From Protula sp. h YS-2021 (taxonomy: Eukaryota > Annelida > Polychaeta > Sabellida > Serpulidae), in contig OX457024.1 in the NCBI GenBank assembly GCA_949752745.1, positions 111,156,219 through 111,220,218 on the forward strand: 64,000 bases of DNA, in the 5' to 3' direction. Shown here piece by piece: positions 1 through 13,399 of this stretch. Below the pieces are notes generated by a model. The model was given only the letters and a program-made list of their open reading frames with translations. It was not told the origin of the DNA and did no database searches. Numbering within the stretch: the first letter of the stretch is position 1; every line of letters starts with the position of its first letter. The position numbers and the translations under genes are program-made.

Positions 1-119
1 TCCGCGATATTTTCTGCGTGCGCGTACGCGTATTCTATGTTCGCCTGGCCTACTCGCCGCCGTTTCTTGGCTTGTTATTGTTTGTGTGTAGTGTGATCGC
101 CACCGTTTCAGTTGCTGTT

Positions 120-454
120 TGAAACCGGTTGTGCAAGTGAATTAGTCCCATTAGTCGATTTTGTGCTGGTGGCCTACAACTGGGCTGCCCATCTGTCGTG
201 GTCCTGTTTCTTGGTAGAGTTGATCTATCGCAGTTGTACCCAAATCTGTCAGCAATTCTGCTTACACGTTTCTAGTATGCAATGGTGATCACTTTTTGCA
301 AGTCATTGCATGCTTATTTTCCGTCGCACAAAACATGAGATACCTCTCTGAATTTTCAAAAACTTTGAGTTTATGATTAAAAAATAAGCAGTACTGATCG
401 AACAATAGGCAATATGACCAATCTGAGTACACTCCGCAAGCGACAGGTATCCAT
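120..454 (-). pseudogene. Decayed copy of the small secreted-protein ORF at 18.8-19.2 kb
   Basis: On the minus strand from the ATG at 452-454, the hydrophobic leader and the stretch ending RIADRFGYNC align with IANRFGFTC of the open frame at 18799-19179. Here the frame is broken by several stops. The flanking DNA (about 60-540 against 18740-19270) is also homologous in the same order and orientation, so this is the older partner of a segmental duplication. Function of the family is unknown. Confidence 0.5.
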
Positions 455-611
455 GTTCGTAGTACCTAATAAAGATTTTCACTGAAGTAAAGGCTAAAAA
501 TTGGAAGACAATCTTATGTTCGAAATTTAAGAGTCTATGCTTCTTTATTTTCTAAGATATCGAAAAATATTACTGCATATTTGCTTCCCCAGCATAAATT
601 GCACTGACTTG

Positions 612-700
612 TATTATCTACAAGATTATCTACAAGATTATCTACAAGATTATCTACAAGATTATCTACAAGATTATCTACAAGATTATCTACAAGATTT
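612..700. repeat. 12-bp minisatellite (attatctacaag)n
   Basis: About seven near-perfect head-to-tail copies of a 12-bp unit, with one further copy at 719-731 after a short interruption. The period is a multiple of three, so the frames stay open and give a spurious YLQD repeat peptide. It is not coding. Confidence 0.95.
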
Positions 701-1197
701 TACCCGTTCTTGTATCTTGTATTATCTACAAGATTTTACCCATATTATTTTGTTTTTCAAAAATTTGCTCAGAAAGGAGCAGAACATGACAACTACTATT
801 TGATAAAGGTACCTATAACAACGTATAATGACTGACGTGATATATTAATTGCTTTTCTGGGTGTTACTTTCTCTTTGAGGTCAGAGGAGTTTTTTGTGTA
901 AATGTTTTGTGCTGTTGTAATCCCAAATGTAGTTTATATTGTGTTTAAGTGTATCACAAGGTTAGAAGCACTAAAGCATAAACTGATGTAAACAGAGCTT
1001 TCGTAAGGAGCTTTCTTATCATTCGTTTCAATAAATTTCAATATGAATTGTTTTAGTCTTTGGCGAGTTTAAAGCTTCGTAGCTAAACAGTACTACAATA
1101 TAAATAAGTACATACTTTTTACTAGGTTCTTGTACATCGCTAAAAGTTTGAGTCATTTTATTATAGGAGTCGCAAAACCTAAAACGTCTTAACTCAC

Positions 1198-1504
1198 CTT
1201 TGCTATAACACATAAAATCTCTTAACTGGTTTCCTGTGATGTCAGTGACATATTCGAGAAGCATGCACTTTATACCAGTCGACTGATATATTACATTAAA
1301 TGCAACACAGTTCTCCAGATTAGAGCACTCCTGCGAGCACCTCAAACGTGAGGATACAAAATACAAATTTAAAATACTTCCATCACAAAATCAAATAACG
1401 TTTTTAAAAGTGTAATATCTGTAGTTGTTTTCTCCCAAACATAAGTGTAACAGAATGAATGTTCTGTGAGCAAATAATAATACATATTCGTATTTTTGAA
1501 GCAT
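1198..1504 (-). pseudogene. PAN/apple-domain first exon, one nonsense codon
   Basis: The exon has exactly the same length (307 nt) as exon 1 of the intact lectin gene at 27395-27701. It starts at an ATG (1502-1504), encodes a hydrophobic signal peptide and then a PAN domain with the cysteine pattern RCSQECSNLENC, and ends at a GT donor (1196-1197). One TGA lies just before the CDG motif, where the functional copies have a sense codon. No lectin-domain exons follow at lower coordinates inside the window. It is either a recent pseudogene or the 5' part of a broken gene. Confidence 0.75.
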
Positions 1505-1519
1505 TTTTATTTTATATTT

Positions 1520-2430
1520 TAAAATAACATTTAAAATAAACATTTATTTTCCTTGTTCAAAATATACCGGAGTATCTTCGATAACATGTTGATCAGCTTC
1601 CATACCATGACTTTTTACTCTGCCTATGTAAATTTAGTAAACATTAGTTTCCGGTAGCTGTGCCAATCCATAAGTAGTTAATTAACTGCAGGAAAGAGCG
1701 CATTCATAAACAACTACCGTCCAATTAAGTGAACCTTGAAGAACAAACACTATGTCACGTCAGACTTGATGGAGCAGTTCTGGCGGACATTCAGCAAATA
1801 ACAACCTATTGAATATTCTGGCAAAACATGGCCACTTCATAAACATTTACCTAAGCAAGGCAAAACAAAAAAAAGTCGTGAGCCAACATTCCTTACTTTT
1901 TAGTTAATATTGGCAGGACAATGGCTGCTGGTTGTCAAATCGAGGAGAACTTTACAAAAGAGTTTTAACGATTAGGGTGAAAGCATATTCGTTGACTAAT
2001 GGGATACACGATGATGCGCGGTGTACAAAAACCATGTCTCGCGATAATCGGTTTGTGACGTATACAACTTGAACAACCGGCTTCTGTAAAACACTGTTTT
2101 CTGTAAAACGCAGCGAACACAATACTCACTCGATTTGATTTACTCACTTTTTAATCTGAAATCATTATATCGACTTTATTCTTCATATGAGGAAACATTT
2201 TGCTCTTGAAGTAACAGAAGCTGTGCTTGAAAAATGGACAGGAAAGTTGATAAGGTTTAACTTTAACACGCACTTTTTATATTTTCATTTTCGATGTTGT
2301 TGCAATATATCTTAATTCCCGAAATATATGGTTTTTTTAAACTATTCAGTTAATTATTACATGGCATTTGTTTTTTATACTACGATAGAAGCATAATCAA
2401 AGTTAAATAGAAACCTAAGCAGGTAGGATC
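1520..2430. other. Intergenic DNA, no gene seen
   Basis: AT-rich sequence with no exon-like open frame. It aligns loosely with 20300-20790, the matching part of the second segmental-duplication block. Confidence 0.5.
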
Positions 2431-2519
2431 TTATTTTTCATGCTGATGTACTACAATGAAATGAAATACAATTTTATTCTTTCTAAAATACTCCTGTGTG
2501 AAATGCAATTTTCATCCTC

Positions 2520-2835
2520 GTCACGTCCTCAGAAAGCATGTCTGTTGCTACATAGCTGCCGTCACATAGGAGCGCATGCTGTGCCTAATTGCTACATGAC
2601 TGCCCTCACAAAGGATGCGCTGTACCTGAGTGCTCAAAAGCTGCCCTCACAAAGCATGCGCCGTGCCTGATTGCTACATAGCAGGCGTAACAAAGCATGT
2701 GCTGTGCCTGATTGCTAAATAGCAGACGTTACAAAGCATGCGCTGCGCCTAATTGCTACATGGCAGACGTTACAGACATACGCCGTGCTAAATGGCTGCA
2801 GTCACAAAGCATGCGCTGTGTTTGATTTTTGCATA
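2520..2835. repeat. Diverged 46-bp minisatellite
   Basis: Six to seven degenerate copies of a unit containing gctacatagc, a variable middle and acaaagcatgcgctgtgcct. The homologous place in the duplicate (about 20850-20895) has only about one unit, so the array expanded after, or contracted since, the duplication. Confidence 0.8.
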
Positions 2836-3339
2836 GTTACCATTTTAAGATTCTACATCAATATGACTGCGAACTGTGCATGCACGTTTAAAAGATCTTG
2901 AATAAGATTTTACCAATGTTTTAAATATATTTTTACAATGACGTACTCGTTGAGTAATGGAATATAAAATAGTACCAATTCTCGTAATAAGTAACAAATA
3001 TCTTCTGTGAAACGCTGTTGTCGCAACTAATACAATACTCACTCCATTAGGTTTACTTACTTTTTATTCTGCATTCAGGAAAAATAACGAAATGAATAAA
3101 AAATCATCTCTACCATGCATGTAGCCAAATACGAAATTAATATTCCGAGATTACTTTAAGTTCAGTTAACCAAAGCAATAATTGAATCACTTTTTTTCAT
3201 CTGAGACAGTATTTTGTCTTTCAAATAACTGAACCTGTTTGAAAATTGAAAACAGTTGATTGGGTCTATTTTCGAAACATATGGTTCATGAAACTTTTCA
3301 ATCATTTATGAGTATTGTTTGGCATTTGTTTTCAGACTG

Positions 3340-4480
3340 TCTAGAAGTGTAAGAAAACTTAATCAGAAACAATAACACATTGTGCAAAACTAAGCATATT
3401 ATAACAGAATATGTTTGCACTAAAATGATGTTATAGAAATGTAATGTAATCACGCTTGCTACTTAAACTCTCTCTCTCAGCGTTGCGCATTATTCCTATT
3501 CAGCCACATGCTACCGATACCCTATGCTGGGAAGCAATCAACCCACTGGCGCTGCTTATCACTGCACTCTTTAGGGCAAAGTTAACGCCTGATCAAGTGT
3601 GCACAAACGTATTCGGTTTTATTTGAGTTATATTGTGTACTTACTGTAATAATTACTTAAAAGTAGTTTAAGCGCATTGGACTGGATGAATTTTAAAATC
3701 TAATCAATTCCATAAACAGGCTTCCTCTAAATTAGTAGAAAAAACAACGTAAAATTGGTCAGCGCTATAGTTGACTAACATATTATTCTTGGAAACTGTT
3801 TATATTTCTTTTAGCTTTATGTGGTGAAAAAAGCATATTGAAGACAGTTCGGAACTTAATTTTCAGACAGTCGTGGCTCTCGCATAATCAAGAGGTCATA
3901 GTGAAATAGCCAAAACCAAGAAAAGTACTTTAACGACATGAACTGTAATTGTTGTGCATTAAACACAGAAATAAAAATACCTACAGAAATATTATCTATT
4001 TAAATTAACAGTTTAATGTAGCGGTAACATATTTGTATAGATCAGACAGAAGAGATTTATAATAGGTTGTGAAACTTAACATTAAGGTTTCAAATTGCTC
4101 TTGTACTACCTTAGAAATGTGAGGACTTTCTTTTTTGAAAATTGATTAATACTGTACCTGTGTCGTTTTACTGTGTTGACAAGCCTCAAAAACTTTCGAA
4201 ATAACCAAAGTAACGAACTCTGATTATTAGAATATTCACTGAGTATTTGAAAAGGAAACAGAACCACTTTTTGACTAAAAAACCTTCATTTTATGTTTCA
4301 TTCTATGCTGTTCTTATATCCACGAGAAACTTCTAAAAAGTACTAATTCGTGTAGCAACGTTATACATAATATTATATATTATTGCTCACCATAAATGTC
4401 AGCTCAGCAACTATCATTTCATAATTAGAATTTTCAAAATGATATAAAATCTACGTTTCATGACGCGCAGTATGCTTGCT
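3340..4480. other. Duplicated non-coding block
   Basis: No gene is seen. The segment from about 3390 onward (for example the part around 3480-3530 and 3880-4440) is recognisably repeated at 22590-23270, and in part at 8740-9400, always in the same orientation. This shows tandem segmental duplication of the lectin locus. Confidence 0.6.
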
Positions 4481-4939
4481 TGAATGTGGTTTTGTTTATT
4501 TTATATTAGACTCATTGCGGGTGTTTCAGCTTAAAACAGCGACCGTTAAAATAGGGGAACTATTTTTTAAAACATCTTTTGTTTTATGTACAACAGATAG
4601 ATTATTCAGCAGAGAGATAAGGATCTGTTGTTACATAGTACCACTGTGGCTTCGTCCAGTTATTTTCCTTGCCATGTATAAACCATCACTTCACAAACAG
4701 TTAAAAATCCGCCGTTTTGAAGCTGAATACTTAGATATCTGCAATAATAATAACAATAGCGTTAGCACATTTAAGGGAGGGAGTGAAGTGGGATGATGGC
4801 TTCTTGCTCGCCGTTTTAAATCAAATTTTTGTTTTAAAAAACCCGACATCTTCCTTGCAATACATTGCCAATTGGCCTTTTTATTGAAGCTACCAAGGAA
4901 ACCAGCAGTAGACTTTAATGTAGCTTTCACAACGTACCG

Positions 4940-5093
4940 GTTTTGTCATTTATCTTGCTTCTCTTGACTGTTTTGTCAGTTATCATGCTTCTATTGAATG
5001 TTTTTTCCGTTATCATGCTTCTATTCACTGTTTTGTCAGTTATCATGCTTCGATTGATATTTTTCTCAGTTATAATGCTTCTATTGACTGATC
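4940..5093. repeat. 33-bp minisatellite
   Basis: About five copies of a 33-bp unit (ttatcatgcttctattgac followed by tgttttgtcag). The period is divisible by three, which keeps frames open on both strands. It lies just 3' of the last exon of the partial lectin gene. Confidence 0.9.
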
Positions 5094-5199
5094 CAGGAGA
5101 TTTTGCCGTTTTCAATAAAGTTATTTATTTTTGTTTGATTTTTAAACAAAAAATCAACACCTCTAATGTAATTCATTGACACTTTTACCTTACATGCAA

Positions 5200-6260
5200 T
5201 TCACTGCCAATCGACCATTTAGTTACAATACAATACAATTAGTATATTTAAGTAATAAAAAACAGAACATATTAATACATAGAATATTATCTTAGTAGTT
5301 ACGACTGAAAGTTTCTCTCTCAATTTGTTTCCAACATTCTAATACTTCTAACATTCGTCAAAGCATCTAGTTGTGCATACCGAATTTTTTTTATTTTCTT
5401 ACTTTTAATTACGTTTATAATAAAATACTTTAAAATCATTTGTGCCGAAAGCCCTAAGAGTTACAGTTTGAGGTCAAAATAAGTTATTAGACTACTTTTT
5501 CAAGAAGAACATTGTACAAAATTGAATTTTGACATTTGACCTTTTTCCAAGGTCAAACAATAGCTTTCTGTACAAGCTCTTCCCTATCTTCTTCACATGC
5601 TATATAACTCGATAGGTCGTGTCTTCCGCGTGAAAAATGAGAAATTTTTAGGTTTTAAAGGAAATAAAAATGAAATCGGCGTACGTTGTGGGATTTTAAC
5701 TCCTGACAGGCAGACAGGTCACGCGCCAAGCAAACACGAGTGAGTTATGTAATGCCCAGAGAAGCAAACTGATATGGCAGCATGTCCAGTACGTGGTTGT
5801 GACATTTAACGCACACCAATGCGTTGTCTGATGGTTTAATGTCTGTTCCATGAAGTGACTCATACGCAATGCACTGTAAAGTGTGCCATTTTGTACTCTA
5901 ATTTGTATTAACTTACAATTACTTAACGACTAACACGATTCTGTGATCGTTACATGTATATTTTACGCATTACGTTCAATATTTAAATCTGAACTGATAT
6001 TTTCCATCTTTTATGTATTTTCCTATGTCGCATTTGTCTAATGTGAAGTTATATTACTTTGCCCATGTTAATTTATTACCCTTGAGTACAATTAAGTGGA
6101 GTATACCACTGGCAGGTTACGTGCAACCAATTGTTTTCTTCGCTTGAAGAAAGGGCGATTGGGCCGACAATAAATTAGTCTTGATCTAAAATTGAAGCCC
6201 CTGAAGGCTGTGTTTAGGAGCGGCAGTCATAAAGGGAGGGGATCGACCAAGAACATTGTC
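5200..6260. other. Intron-position DNA, no gene seen
   Basis: AT-rich sequence between exon-5-like and exon-4-like pieces of the partial lectin copy. No coding exon is recognised. Confidence 0.5.
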
Positions 6261-6894
6261 TATTACCTTCCTGTAAGAGTTGTAACGCATTCTATATCCT
6301 CAGATAGACTATCTGTTCTGTCAACATAAAGTCGATTGTCTGCTGACAGATTTGGATTAAGATCTCCATCGCTCACGTAAATGCAAAAATGGTTCAGTCT
6401 GTAGGCTTTAAATAAACAGGGATCACACATATGGAATTATTAATTATTTACATGGAAAAAAGCATAAAACTTAAAAGTGCATTTCTGTTCCTTTTCAATC
6501 CATATTGAAAACTCAATAAACCTTTTTCACAGACAAGCAAAGCAAAAAACAACCAATTTTATCAAGCTTAAATGATTTGTTTAATTTATATTCTACAGAA
6601 AATTCAGTCTTGTTAAAGTGTTCTGCTATTGTTTGGTAAACCACTCTCTTTCGACCTCGGAAATTTCAGCTGAAATTTGCCCGTTTTATATGGCTGATGA
6701 AATTGTGAGGAAACTTATTACCATGCCTTACCATAAGAATCCGACCTGTTCCAGATTTTGACGGACGCTACTACAGAAGATCGTAGAAAGTCCACTGTGC
6801 ACCAAAGTGATGCACCGTATTCTGTCAATAAAGAATACTTGTAAGCCATTTCGACTGTACTTATTGTGGCGATATTGTGTACAGATCTTGTGTT

Positions 6895-7270
6895 GAGACT
6901 TTGTGCTGACACTATGTGTAGACAATTTTTTACATACTTTTTTGAGCGACTTTGTGCTGACACTTTAAGTAGATACTTTGTGACGGCACTTTATGATCGC
7001 ACTTTGTGTAAGCAACGTGAGTAGATGCTTTGTCTAGAGACCCTGTGTATGGCGTTTGGGGAGGCACTGTCGGTAAACACTTTGTGTAGTTACAGGCTTT
7101 GTGTGGTGACGATGAGTAAGGCACCTTTTGTATGCGTTTTGTATATAGCCATGTAAAGAGAGTAAGTACAGAGATTTTATGTACACGGATCGTGTGGTAT
7201 CTTTTTGTACAAAGGTTGTATGGAGACTTGGTCTATAGGTTTTAAGGGACTTTGTGCAGATATTGTGTGT
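6895..7270. repeat. Irregular actttgtg minisatellite
   Basis: Degenerate short repeats built on a phrase like gacactttgtgtagatac, about 17-19 bp. The same family occurs at the same relative place, just upstream of lectin exon 3, in the other copies (about 11340-11570, 16690-16900 and 24915-25330). It is therefore a shared part of the ancestral intron. Confidence 0.8.
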
Positions 7271-7299
7271 ACAGTGTTGCCTAACTTAAGATGTAGGTT

Positions 7300-8530
7300 G
7301 GAAAGCTTTAAAATCTTGATTGAAAAAAACTATATCAAAAGGGTTTATTTCATTTTATCGCAATGTGTAATTAAAGCTTTTCAAATGGTGTGTAATGCGA
7401 TTTTCTTGCTGTCGCATTTTTAGTAGCAAGTCGGATTCATTTTCAGGTTCAAACACTTCTTGATCTGCATGTCCACCAAGGCGCATTCTTCTACCTTTAC
7501 CCACTTGCATTACATCCTTCCTTGTTTGTTTCTTAGGTTGTGTCTCAGTTTTTGTCTTCTGACTCACCAGCTAATCTTTTTACATGTATTGATGTTGTAC
7601 GAGTATTATCACATATATGATCTGCATATTTTTCAGCATTGTTGAAGACGTAGAAGCAAACGTCAAGTAATAAGTCCTCTTCCTTTACAAACGGAACTCA
7701 ATTTTTCACATAAATGTCTCTCAGATTCGTATAAGTTTGGCAGCACTGCATGACACCATCCACATTTCACTTCTTCATTTGGGATATTCATGCTATCACG
7801 TCACTGCCTTGATGTTAAATGATGAACATTGCAGTTGGTTAGAAGTTATACTCGTTGGAAATTATGATGTACGACGTCATCAGTGACTTCATCCATGAAG
7901 TCATCAATGAAAACTCAAAGTCTTTCTGAACACTTTGGTGAAAGAATGGTTGAAATCGGTATAATTACCGTAGTTTTAATTTCCTGCCTGGGGGAGGTCA
8001 AAAATTAAAAAAAAATTCAGAATTGTTTGAAAGGTAAAACTATGCCATAATCTCATTTTTTCCACCTAGAGGGGTCATTATTCAGAAGTCTCATGATCAT
8101 CTAGATAGGTTCAAACAAAGATCCAATCCCGACGTCGCTTCCCTAATCGCTCAAGAAATGTTATACCCGTACTTCATTGCATTAATCAAAAGTTCATGAG
8201 TTTGCGACCTTCGACGCATTTGATTCGAGATTTTAATTTCAAATTGATACTTGTTTATAATTTCGACTTCTGACGCATTCCATTTGAGATTTTAAATCTA
8301 AAATGGCATTTTCATAATTGCATGCTGTCTTTTGTAGGTATAAACTATTGTACATTTATATTACATTGCATTTTTAGCCTATGTTAACTTATTACCCTTC
8401 AATATAAATAGCTAGGGTATGCCACTGGTTAGTTACGTGCCACTCTTTGTTTTCTTCGATAAGTCTTGAGCTAAACTTGAAGCTCCTGGCTGCTGTGTTT
8501 ATGAGCGGCGATCATTAAGGGGCGGTCACG
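7300..8530. other. Unique-looking DNA, no gene seen
   Basis: No supported exon. Short open frames here lack splice context or recognisable motifs. The DNA sits where exon 2 and the PAN exon of the 4.7-6.8 kb lectin copy would be expected. Confidence 0.5.
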
Positions 8531-8537
8531 AAGAATG

Positions 8538-8575
8538 TATATTACCTTCCTGTAAGGGCTGAAACACGTTGTTAT
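8538..8575 (-). pseudogene. Remnant of lectin exon 4 (3' edge)
   Basis: The minus-strand phrase CTTACAGGAAG followed by GTAATATAC is the 3' edge and donor site of lectin exon 4 seen at 10786, 24272 and 6267. The rest of the exon is gone. The flank from about 8400 resembles the flanks of the other exon-4 copies. Confidence 0.6.
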
Positions 8576-8739
8576 TAACTGCTCTTGCCATGTCTCTTGT
8601 TAATGTGTTAAGTGGTCGAAGAAAAAGAAAGAATACGATTATGGATATGTACAGCCACGTCCCCTTCTCTGTCAGTATCTCCGCTGAGTACTGTAAGTGT
8701 GCATTTAACATCACCATAGCTACGTCACTTAGCTGTTTA

Positions 8740-9700
8740 TCAGCGGTCCAGTTGACTAACATATTATTCTTATATATTTTCCAATACTCTTTTCTATGGT
8801 GAGGACAGTATTATATTGTGGAAAAAACATTATTACCTTGGCATTCACTTGTGCATATACATTCGTGGCTCCCGCATAATCAGGAGGTTATAGTGAAATA
8901 ACAAAATCAAAAAAAGTACTTTTACGACATTAACATTAATTGTGATGCATAAAATAAAGTAGCAAAAGTATCTACTGAAATAATATCTAATTGAATGAAC
9001 AGTTTCATGTCTCGGCAGTATATTTGTATAGTCCAGATAGAAGTGATTTATGATAGGTTTTGAAACTCAAAATCAAGGTTTTAAATTCCTCTTGCACTAC
9101 CTTAACAACGTACTGATTGTCCCTTCTGAAAATAGATTAATATCGTACATGAGTCGTTATACTGCTTTGACAAGCCTAAAACTTTTCGACACAAACAAAG
9201 TAATAACATCTGTTTGCTAATATATATTCGCTGATTATTGGATCCACTGGTTTATTAGAATACTTTCATTTTATGTTTCATTCTATACTGTGTTAAATCC
9301 ACGATAATCTTCTACAAATTACTAACCTTTTACAATAGTAAAATTATTATTGTTCATCATAAATGTCAAGTTTTCATCATTAGAAATTTCAAAATGATTT
9401 AAAAATTAAATTTATTTTATGTACAGTGTGTTAGCTTGGATGAAGATTTAATAGAAGAAAAAACTACAAAAAGCAAATGAATTTTCTTCATGCTACTATA
9501 AAAACATGTTTCAACTGATATTCTATATTCTATGATCCTGTGCCAATGTTTGATCTGATTGTTTACAGAAAGAAAATTGAGAGCTGTTTTATTGACAAAA
9601 AGACTCAGAAGAATTGAGTAACATAAACTTTTTCTCGGCATCACTTGATAGGGTTAATTACTACTTGAATATGTACTAGATATATACTAGTCTGTTGCTG
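8740..9700. other. Third copy of the duplicated non-coding block
   Basis: No gene is seen. It resembles 3760-4480 and 22780-23520 in order and orientation, downstream of the lectin copy that ends at 9910. Confidence 0.55.
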
Positions 9701-11339
9701 TTCAAAAACAGCTTCTTTGGCAGTTTCGTCTGTTTTACATTAGACGGTTTTTATTCCTCGAGTGTTTCCATCTAAAACAGTACCCGTAAAAATATTAGAG
9801 CTATTTTTCAAAACGCTCTTCGGTGTATATACAACAGATAGGTTAGTCAGCAAAGAGATAAGGCCTGATGCTCCAAGTACGCTGTGGCTTTCTTCGGTGA
9901 TTTTCCTTGCTATGTATAAACCATCACTTCGCAAAGGGATAAAAAGCCGGTATTTCGAAGCTGAATACTCAGGTATCTATAATAATAATAAAATATACTT
10001 GTTGTTAGCAGATGTAAGAGAGCGGAGGAAAGACTTCTTGTCGTTTGAAATGAAATTTTTGCCCAAATATTTAATGTAATTCGTTGCTAAATGTCCTTTA
10101 AATTGATGCCCTAAAATAAACTAATGGCAGACTTTAATATAGCTTTCACATCCTACCTACTTTCTCAGTTTCAATGCTTGTAATGATGAATGTAGGAGAC
10201 TTTTCCGTTTTAAATAAAATTATGCATTTTGCTTATGGTATTTTAAAATAAAATATCGACACCTTTAATATACTTCATTGACACCTTTGCCTTAATGGTA
10301 ATTCACTTTGAAATTGCCATTTGATTACAATAAAATCATTAGTATAACTAATTAATGAAAATTAGTATATATTAAATGTGAGCTAATACAATGCCATATT
10401 TTGTATCAATTTACAATTACTTCACAACTACTACGACTCTATGATCATTATATCAAGATGTTGAGGCATTGGCTGCGAGACTTTAACTATAAAATGATGC
10501 TTGTTCTTAGTTTCGACTTCTATGTATTTCATTCAAGATGTTAAATGTAAACTGATATATTCCATAATTATGTATTGCCTTATGTCAGTATAAACTATTA
10601 GACATTTATATTACATTCTGTTTATAGCCCATCTTAATTTTTATTACCATTCAGTACAAATAACTATAGTTTGCCACTGGCAGGATACGTAAAATCTATT
10701 GTTTCCTTGATCCAAAATTAAAACTGTTGCTGCTGTGCTTAGGAGCGGCAATAATTAAGGACTGAAAACGGGTATTGTATATTACCTTCCTGTAAGGGTT
10801 GAAATGCATTTTATATCTTCATATAGATTTGCTATTCCGTCAATGTAACTGCAAAGTCGTTTGTCTGCTGACAAATTTGGGTTCACGTCTTCATCGCTTA
10901 CGTAAACGTAAACATTGCTCAGGTATTCGGCTTTAAATAGACAAGGATTAGGAACATGGACCAATTAATAATTTGCAAAGAAAAAAGCACAAAACTTTAA
11001 AAATTAAAATAAAATTTAATATATATTTTCAATTCACAACAACCACTTAATAGACCTCTTCATAAACAATCAATCAAACCAAGCAACCAACCAATTATAC
11101 CAACCTTAACACACTAATTCGTTGATATTCAGCTAAAATTTAAAAAATTAGGCTAATGGAACTGTAAGAAAAAACATGATTTTGTCTCACCACAACAATC
11201 CGATCTTTTCCAGATTTTGACTGATGTCACTATAGAAGACCGTAGAAAGTCCACTGTCCACCAAGGTGATGCTTCGTTTCCTGTCAATAAATAACGCTTG
11301 TAAATCACTTCGAGTATACATATTCCGGAGATATTGTTC

Positions 11340-11570
11340 GATACAACTTGTGTAGGGATATTGTGCAGACACCTTATGTAGAGACTTTGTGTAGATGCTT
11401 TATGTAGATGCTTTGTGTAGACACTTTGAATTTACACTTTAAGTAAATACTTTGTTTAGGCACTGTGTGCATAGACTTCTGCAAGCACTTTGTTTAGATA
11501 CTTTGCGAACACACTTTGTGTTGCGACGATGGGTAGACACCGTCTGCAGGTATTTTGTACGGGCACTCTG
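11340..11570. repeat. Irregular actttgtg minisatellite (second copy)
   Basis: Same short-period family as at 6895-7270, in the intron between exons 2 and 3 of the lectin copy at 9.91-12.95 kb. Confidence 0.75.
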
Positions 11571-11976
11571 CAGAATCTTTCGTACATAAGCTGACTTATA
11601 AGTTTAGTGGTAAAGCTTTATTTCATTTGATACAACAAAAGAAAATCGTAAAGACGCACAGAGAAATAATAAAAGAGCAAAAACGCCATCCCGTTTGGAA
11701 ACAAGAAGAAAACTTCACTTACCGGTATGGGAACAGGAACAGTGGAATTATTCAACATTTCCATCCACGGCCTTACTTGCTCTAGGAGAACAGCGCTCTA
11801 CAAATGTGGAGGACTGGTACGCCGGCTTTGTATGGGCTATCTCAAAGACTGTAACCGAGAAGAATATATATCTGCTTTAGACAAATTAAGGTTCATAAAA
11901 TTTAAAAAAGGAAAAAGAAAAGAAAAGCAGTAATCATTTATACATTATCTCTCTGATCACTTTGTTAGTACTAAAG

Positions 11977-12085
<109 letters not shown>

Positions 12086-13149
12086 TGGATTCGAACAATA
12101 TAAGGCGTTACATTGACTAGCAACAAAGAATCTGCTTAAAGAACATATAGCAGACATTAACTACATATTTTGTATCAACTTGAAGCACTGACATTAAGGT
12201 CAATAATGGGCAATAATATCTCTGCGCTGCTGACTAGAAATAAATCAATAGATACTTTGTTACATGGCTTAATTGGTGTTTTGATCACAAGTACCTGCAA
12301 TATCTATGGATTTATGCGTGCCAATTTAGATTTCAAAATTACGTAAAAGAGTAATGATCAAGGAATCTGGCTTATCAAGATATTCCTGAAGACTTGTTGT
12401 ATTAAAGAAGACTTCATACTGTTTACACTTTTTAAAAGTAAAACCATTATCCGTAAGATATTTTAATTACATCATTTTTATAAATTTATAAACATAGCAT
12501 ATTAAAGTTGTCTTCCCAATTGTAAATCTCACTGTTAAATAACAAAATTGATATAATTTATATTGCAGTAATTCGTTTAGTCCTGCATTAAATGTTTTAG
12601 TACTTTTCAATAGGAGTTGAAATGACTAACATATTTAAACTTACCTTTGCTATAACATGTAAAATCACTGGTCTGCATTTCCCTGATATCAGTGACATAT
12701 TCCAGTAACACACATTTTATACCATTTGCATAATGCATAACATTGAAAGCAATACAATGCCCCAAATTAGAGCATTGCTGAGAGCACCTCAATCGTGAGG
12801 CCACAAAATACAAGTTTAAAACACCACCGTCACAAACTCCAGTGATGTTTTTAAAGGTGTTATATCTATAACTATTTTCTGCTAAACCAAATTGCAATAG
12901 GAAGAAGACAATATGAGCGAACAATAATACACAATTGTATTTTGGAAACATATTTGTTTTTGCAGTAAATTTTATATTTATTTTATTCCTTTTATTCCTA
13001 TATACTAGAGGGTAGCTATCTGCGATGCTTCTCTTTACTTAGCGTAATACTTTTGCCACAGCAGTACATTTGCTACACAAAACTAATTTCTACACTTTTA
13101 CTTGTGGAGGTCAGTTTTCTGTTCATTAACCTAGCACTAAGCTTTTCCA

Positions 13150-13310
13150 CTCTCGCTATAACTTTAGTACATGCTTTACTTTGTGACAAGTAAAATCACT
13201 GGATTATTCATTATTTTCCCTGATGTCACTGACCTATTTTAACACGGTAAATTTGATGTTATTCAAATAATTCATGACATTTGATTAGTCTCTGAAAGCA
13301 TACGGAAAAA
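13150..13310 (-). pseudogene. Decayed PAN-exon fragment
   Basis: Minus-strand resemblance to the 3' half of the PAN exon (the parts around 12650-12740), with many changes and no open frame. A similar fragment occurs at about 27760-27910, also just upstream of a PAN exon, so the pair was copied along with its gene. Confidence 0.5.
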
Positions 13311-13399
13311 AATTGTTTTTTTAGCAAATTTCTGTATCTTAAAAGGCCAACAACTTCACAAATTGGAATGTCCACATTCTGTTTTATCATAGGGATAGA

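Larger units (their letters stand above)
4660..6821 (-). pseudogene. Partial F-type lectin gene: three 3' exons only
   Basis: Three exons match exons 3-5 of the intact copy: 6732-6821 (90 nt), 6267-6405 (139 nt, 6 nt shorter but in frame) and 4660-4738. All three are open with conserved splice sites. No exon 2 or PAN exon is found upstream, so a complete product is unlikely. Conserved residues are changed: WW to WC and the CC of the RSDCC motif to SY. The usual TAG stop is TGG, which adds WQGK before a TAA. An AATAAA on the minus strand lies at 4495-4500. Confidence 0.75.
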
